A DNA stretch of 8,792 bases from Ruminococcaceae bacterium UBA6392 (lineage in GTDB: Bacteria > Bacillota > Clostridia > Oscillospirales > Acutalibacteraceae), in assembly GCA_002438685.1 (NCBI GenBank), contig DJQG01000020.1:507-9298 (forward strand). Reading direction: 5' to 3'. Below, piece after piece: positions 6,043 to 8,792 of this stretch (position 1 is its first letter; each line of letters opens with the position of its first letter). The position numbers were made by a program, and so were the translations under genes. The notes under the pieces are model-generated. The model was not told the DNA's origin. It did no database searches and was given only the letters and a program-made list of their open reading frames with translations.

Positions 6043-6435
6043 ATGAAAAAAGAAAAATTTAAAAAGGCAATGAATGCTTTTCTGACCTTTTTAAGAATCG
6101 GCGCGTTCACGTTTTGCGGCGGCGAGCGCCAGCGCATATCAATAGCGCGTGCGTTCCTCAAAGATTCTCCGATAATCCTCATGGACGAGGCGACCGCTTC
6201 GCTCGATGTCGAAAACGAGACGATGATTCAGGAGTCGCTCTCGAAGCTTATCAAGAATAAGACCGTTCTGATAATAGCCCACAGAATGAGAACGGTTTCG
6301 GGCGCAGACAAGATAGTCGTGCTCAAGGACGGCGTCGTCGCCGAAAGCGGCAGACCCGAAGAGCTTATAAACAAAAACGGCGTCTATGCCCGCATGACGG
6401 CTCTCCAGACCCGTTCAAACGCGTGGAAGCTGTAA
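6043..6435 (+). pseudogene. Chimeric remnant: ChrA-like N-terminus fused to ABC ATPase C-terminus
   Basis: This 130-residue ORF joins two unrelated families. Residues 1-27 (KKEKFKKAMNAFLTFLRIGAFTF, then CGG) look like the start of a chromate transporter, whose members read FxxFLKIGAFTFGGG. From residue 26 it is the second half of an ABC ATPase: GGERQR of the signature (usual LSGGERQ), Walker B IILMDE (44-49), D-loop SLD (53-55), H-loop H80, and the usual GRPEELI...GVYARM tail. Walker A, the Q-loop, the ABC membrane domain and the rest of ChrA are missing, so neither function can remain. The joint falls at GGCGGC, present in both parents, which points to a microhomology deletion; an assembly chimera is the alternative. 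A GTG at 6013 is in frame, but ATG 6043 fits the ChrA start and the promoter better. No good ribosome binding site is seen. Confidence 0.8.
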
Positions 6436-6456
6436 AATAAAATTTACCCGTCCGCA
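6418..6456 (+). repeat. 39-base direct repeat, copy 2
   Basis: Identical to 5112-5150. This copy contains the natural C-terminal codons (NAWKL), the TAA stop of the ABC-derived ORF and the left arm of its terminator, so it is the source-like copy. Confidence 0.93.
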
Positions 6457-6478
6457 CTCGCGCACGGGTGGGTATTTT
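6445..6478 (+). terminator. Intrinsic terminator of the ABC-derived ORF
   Basis: TACCCGTCCG (6445-6454) pairs with CGGGTGGGTA (6465-6474), 10 pairs with two G-T wobbles. TTTT follows at 6475-6478. Its right arm differs from that of the related terminator at 5139-5166. Confidence 0.72.
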
Positions 6479-6492
6479 GCTATTATGAAATC

Positions 6493-6526
6493 AAAAGACC
6501 CCGTTCAAATGAACAGGGTCTTTTTT
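6493..6526. terminator. Bidirectional intrinsic terminator between the ABC remnant and tRNA-Leu
   Basis: AAAAGACCC (6493-6501) pairs with GGGTCTTTT (6516-6524), and GTTC (6503-6506) with GAAC (6511-6514), around an AAAT loop with one C/A mismatch. There is a T run on the plus strand (6521-6526) and TTTT on the minus strand. It ends the tRNA transcript from the right and read-through from the left. Confidence 0.85.
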
Positions 6527-6612
6527 GGTGCCGGTGACCGGGGTCGAACCGGTACGGTATCGCTACCACTGGATTTTGAGTCCAGCACGTCTGCCAATTC
6601 CATCACACCGGC
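6526..6612 (-). tRNA. tRNA-Leu, anticodon CAA
   Basis: On the minus strand this is an 87-base tRNA with the 3' CCA encoded (6528-6526). Acceptor arm GCCGGTG pairs with CACCGGC. The anticodon arm CTGGA-CTCAAAA-TCCAG gives anticodon CAA (complement at 6576-6578), reading UUG. The long variable arm (TGGTAGCGATACCGTA) is typical of leucine tRNAs, and the T arm is ACCGG-TTCGACC-CCGGT. It is transcribed toward the DGR side. Confidence 0.96.
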
Positions 6613-6631
6613 GGGTATTCGGAACGGATGT

Positions 6632-6660
6632 ATTATACACGATTCCGAGCGGAAAATCAA
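6632..6660 (-). promoter_or_regulatory. Promoter of tRNA-Leu
   Basis: On the minus strand a -35 TTGATT (6660-6655) and a perfect -10 TATAAT (6637-6632) are separated by 17 bases. The -10 lies 19 bases before the mature tRNA 5' end. Confidence 0.8.
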
Positions 6661-6749
6661 GAGAAATTTCCGTATCGGGGATAGATCACGCGCTCTTATT
6701 TGCATATTGTCCTATTTTCGTACTCCTCGCCGTGAACAGCACTTTTTTG

Positions 6750-6778
6750 TTGAAATAAACGGCGGCGTATAATATAAT
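6750..6778 (+). promoter_or_regulatory. Sigma-A promoter of the SPFH/zinc-ribbon operon
   Basis: TTGAAA (6750-6755), a 17-base spacer, then TATAAT (6773-6778). A second TATAAT overlaps at 6768-6773, but its spacing of 12 is wrong. The leader to the ATG at 6848 is about 65 bases; it contains AAAAAGGGGAG and the real ribosome binding site AGGAG at 6835-6839. I see no riboswitch in it. Confidence 0.78.
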
Positions 6779-6847
6779 GAAAATGTAAACCGTTAAAAAG
6801 GGGAGCTACCCACATAAAGTAATAAACGTTGCAAAGGAGTTTTATCT

Positions 6848-8179
6848 ATGGGACTTATTAAAGCCGGTACCGGTGCGGTCGGCGGCGTTCTTGCCGATCA
6901 GTGGAAAGAATTTTTCTATTGCGAGGCTATGCCGAAAGAGCTGCTTGTCACAAAGGGACACAAGCGCATCGGCAGCAGATCGTCGAACACAAAGGCGAGC
7001 GATAATATCATCACCAGCGGCTCGGGAATCGCTATTGCGGACGGACAGTGCATGATGATAGTCGAGCAGGGCAAGGTAGTTGAGCTCTGCGCGGTGCCGG
7101 GCGAGTATACATATGACAGCTCGACCGAGCCTTCGATTTTCTCCGGCTCTCTCGGCGACAGCATCGCTAAGACTTTCCAGACCATCGGCAAGCGTTTCAC
7201 CTTCGGCGGCGATACCGCAAAGGATCAGCGCGTCTATTATTTCAACACCAAGGAGATAATGGATAACAAGTTCGGCACTCCGAACCCCATTCCTTTCCGC
7301 GTTGTAGATTCAAAGATAGGTCTTGATATTGATGTCGCCGTCCGCTGCTCGGGTCTCTATTCCTATAAAATCGACGATCCCATGCTCTTCTACGCCAATG
7401 TCTGCGGCAATGTCGAGCAGGATTATACCCGCGACGAGATAGACAGCCAGCTCAAGACCGAGTTTATCAGTGCGCTTCAGCCTGCATTTGCCCGTCTCGC
7501 CGAGCTCGAGCTTCGCCCCAATCAGATAGTCGCTCACAACACCGAGCTTGAAGACGCGATGAATGCCGCCCTCTCCGCAAAGTGGGGCGAGCTTCGCGGA
7601 CTCAAGGTCGTCACAATAGCTCTCGGCTCCGTCACTCTTCCCGAGGAGGATGCAGAGCTTATCAAGCAGGCTCAGCGTTCCGCAATTATGCGCGATCCCA
7701 CCATGGCGGCGGCGACCCTCGTCGGCGCTCAGGCGGACGCGATGAAGACTGCGGCAGGCAACCAGGCGGGTGCAATGACCGGCTTTATGGGCATGGGCAT
7801 GGCGATAAACGCAGGCAACGGAGTGAACGCCCAGGATCTCTTCGCCATGGGTCAACAGCAGCAGGCTCAGCAGACATCCGCTCAGCAGGCGGCTAAACCC
7901 GCGGCGGACAGCTGGAAATGCTCCTGCGGCGCCGTAAACACAGGCAAGTTCTGCTCCGAGTGCGGCGCACCCAAGCCCGCCGATGCAGTGGGCTGGGTTT
8001 GCTCCTGCGGCACTGTCAGCAAGGGCAAATTCTGCTCGAACTGCGGCGCAAAGAAGCCCGCGGGCGCTCCGCTCTATCGCTGCGACAAGTGCGGATGGGA
8101 GCCCGAGGATCCTCATCATCCTCCGAAGTTCTGTCCCGAGTGCGGAGATCCGTTTGACAGCAATGATATAAAAGGCTAA
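6848..8179 (+). CDS. SPFH/Band-7 protein with C-terminal zinc ribbons (YdjI-like)
   Basis: A 443-residue protein. The N-terminal glycine-rich start and WKEFFYCEAMP are typical of the YdjI (Band_7_1, 'virion core protein'-type) branch of SPFH proteins, whose domain spans about 25-270 here. SPFH proteins oligomerise at membranes; Bacillus subtilis YdjI works with YdjG, YdjH and PspA at the membrane. Residues about 316-356 are a flexible linker rich in G, M, Q and A. Three zinc-ribbon units follow. The first two are short CxCG...FCxxCG forms (C358/C360/C369/C372 and C385/C387/C396/C399) and the third is classical (C412/C415/C429/C432). The first two have CxC rather than CxxC. The ATG has AGGAG 8 bases upstream and a consensus promoter. 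The next gene starts 29 bases after the stop with no terminator between, so they form an operon. No pspA is seen in the window. Confidence 0.9.
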   Translation: MGLIKAGTGAVGGVLADQWKEFFYCEAMPKELLVTKGHKRIGSRSSNTKASDNIITSGSGIAIADGQCMMIVEQGKVVELCAVPGEYTYDSSTEPSIFSGSLGDSIAKTFQTIGKRFTFGGDTAKDQRVYYFNTKEIMDNKFGTPNPIPFRVVDSKIGLDIDVAVRCSGLYSYKIDDPMLFYANVCGNVEQDYTRDEIDSQLKTEFISALQPAFARLAELELRPNQIVAHNTELEDAMNAALSAKWGELRGLKVVTIALGSVTLPEEDAELIKQAQRSAIMRDPTMAAATLVGAQADAMKTAAGNQAGAMTGFMGMGMAINAGNGVNAQDLFAMGQQQQAQQTSAQQAAKPAADSWKCSCGAVNTGKFCSECGAPKPADAVGWVCSCGTVSKGKFCSNCGAKKPAGAPLYRCDKCGWEPEDPHHPPKFCPECGDPFDSNDIKG

Positions 8180-8208
8180 CCGAAAAATAATAGCGGGAGG
8201 ATAAAAAT

Positions 8209-8792
8209 TTGAGCGTATTACAGGAATATAAATGTCCTTGCTGCGGCGGAGCCATTGAGTTCGACAGCAAGAGTCAAAAAATGAAATGTCCGTACTGCGA
8301 CACCGAATTTGATGTTGAAACCCTCAAAGGCTATGACGCCGCTTTGAAAAATGACGCAGAGGACAATATGAAATGGGAAACCTCCGCAGGCTCCGAGTGG
8401 GAAAGCGGAGAGACAGACGGACTTAAAACCTATGTCTGCAAATCCTGCGGCGGAGAAATCGTAGGTGACGAGACGACAGGCGCAACCTCGTGCCCGTTCT
8501 GCGGCAACCCCGTTGTTATGATGGGACAGTTTTCGGGAGCACTCAAGCCCGATATAATTATCCCGTTCAAGCTGGATAAAAAAGCCGCAAAAGATGGACT
8601 TCAGAAGCATCTTTCAGGCAAAAGGCTGTTACCTAAGGTATTTAAAAGTCAGAATCATATTGATGAGATCAAAGGAATTTATGTTCCGTTCTGGCTTTTT
8701 GATGCCGACTCCTTCGGAGATGTTAATTACACCGCAACAAAAATCCGAGTCTGGAGCGACAGCTCTTATGATTACACGGAAACTTCATATTT
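8209..8792 (+). CDS. TFIIB-type zinc-ribbon protein (YdjG-like), cut by the window end
   Basis: An open frame starts with TTG at 8209, 8 bases after GGGAGG (8195-8200), and runs off the window after 194 full codons. It begins SVLQEYKCPCCGGAIEF and has two N-terminal zinc ribbons, C9/C12/C27/C30 and C77/C80/C95/C98, joined by an acidic, poorly conserved linker. After them comes KPDIIIPFKLDKKAA, then GIYVPFWLFDAD, the pattern of the YdjG-type family, whose members continue into a membrane-anchored C-terminus not seen here. It lies directly downstream of the YdjI-like gene, as in the Bacillus pspA-ydjGHI cluster but in a different order. The TTG start is supported by the ribosome binding site; the next in-frame ATG (8281) would cut the first zinc ribbon in half. 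Confidence 0.88.
   Translation, partial: MSVLQEYKCPCCGGAIEFDSKSQKMKCPYCDTEFDVETLKGYDAALKNDAEDNMKWETSAGSEWESGETDGLKTYVCKSCGGEIVGDETTGATSCPFCGNPVVMMGQFSGALKPDIIIPFKLDKKAAKDGLQKHLSGKRLLPKVFKSQNHIDEIKGIYVPFWLFDADSFGDVNYTATKIRVWSDSSYDYTETSY

Noticed and set aside
6526..6612. tRNA-Leu 3' end as an integration (att) site for the DGR segment
   Set aside because: The 3' end of the tRNA does face the DGR, but no second copy of the tRNA end occurs in the window and no integrase gene is present.
7310..8119. Long minus-strand open frame opposite the SPFH gene
   Set aside because: It is a shadow of the GC-rich coding sequence. Its translation has no recognisable domain and no ribosome binding site, while the plus-strand protein is clearly conserved.
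1..8792. CRISPR array or insertion sequence
   Set aside because: No regularly spaced repeats were found and no transposase-like protein or terminal inverted repeats are visible.

Overview
The window reads like accessory and housekeeping DNA from a gut-type Clostridia (Oscillospiraceae/Ruminococcaceae-like Firmicute). The supports are sigma-A style promoters with 17-base spacers, strong AGGAGG-type ribosome binding sites, a secreted DUF6273/Ig-like protein, and a Band-7/zinc-ribbon cluster like the Bacillus ydjG-ydjI genes. The taxonomic call is an inference from style; no marker gene is present.

The left part (1-5085) is a diversity-generating retroelement (DGR). Bases 1-137 are a template repeat (TR) full of AAC/AAT codons. 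A structured spacer of about 165 bases follows, then a DGR-type reverse transcriptase (304-1347) with a YMDD catalytic site and an IPMGNQTSQ motif. Next comes a 1178-residue secreted target protein (1549-5085). Its N-terminal DUF6273 (C-type-lectin-like) domain holds the matching variable repeat (VR, 2457-2596). In the 3' half of the repeat pair, 15 of 16 substitutions fall on template adenines, the signature of adenine-directed mutagenesis. In the 5' half all 7 substitutions fall on non-adenine template bases. This suggests that the 5' half of this template has itself been overwritten by diversified sequence. The VR is internal (residues about 304-349), with over 800 residues of Ig-like and other domains after it. 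No avd-like accessory gene is visible.

The middle part (5086-6480) is rearranged. A 39-base exact direct repeat (5112-5150 and 6418-6456) carries the last codons, stop and terminator arm of an ABC-transporter ATPase gene. The first copy is only a relic just after the DGR target gene. The second ends a 130-codon chimeric ORF (6043-6435) that joins a chromate-transporter-like N-terminus to the C-terminal half of an ABC ATPase at a GGCGGC run. Between the copies, on the minus strand, lies a double-zinc-ribbon membrane protein gene (5229-5840) whose ribosome binding site is duplicated in tandem.

The right part (6490-8792) holds a bidirectional terminator, a tRNA-Leu(CAA) gene on the minus strand with its own promoter, and a plus-strand operon. 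The operon encodes an SPFH/Band-7 (YdjI-like) protein with C-terminal zinc ribbons and a TFIIB-type zinc-ribbon (YdjG-like) protein that runs off the window end.

Working model: the TR transcript and RT make mutagenized cDNA that replaces the VR of the surface protein, changing its ligand-binding face. The zinc-ribbon/SPFH genes form a separate, probably envelope-associated module.
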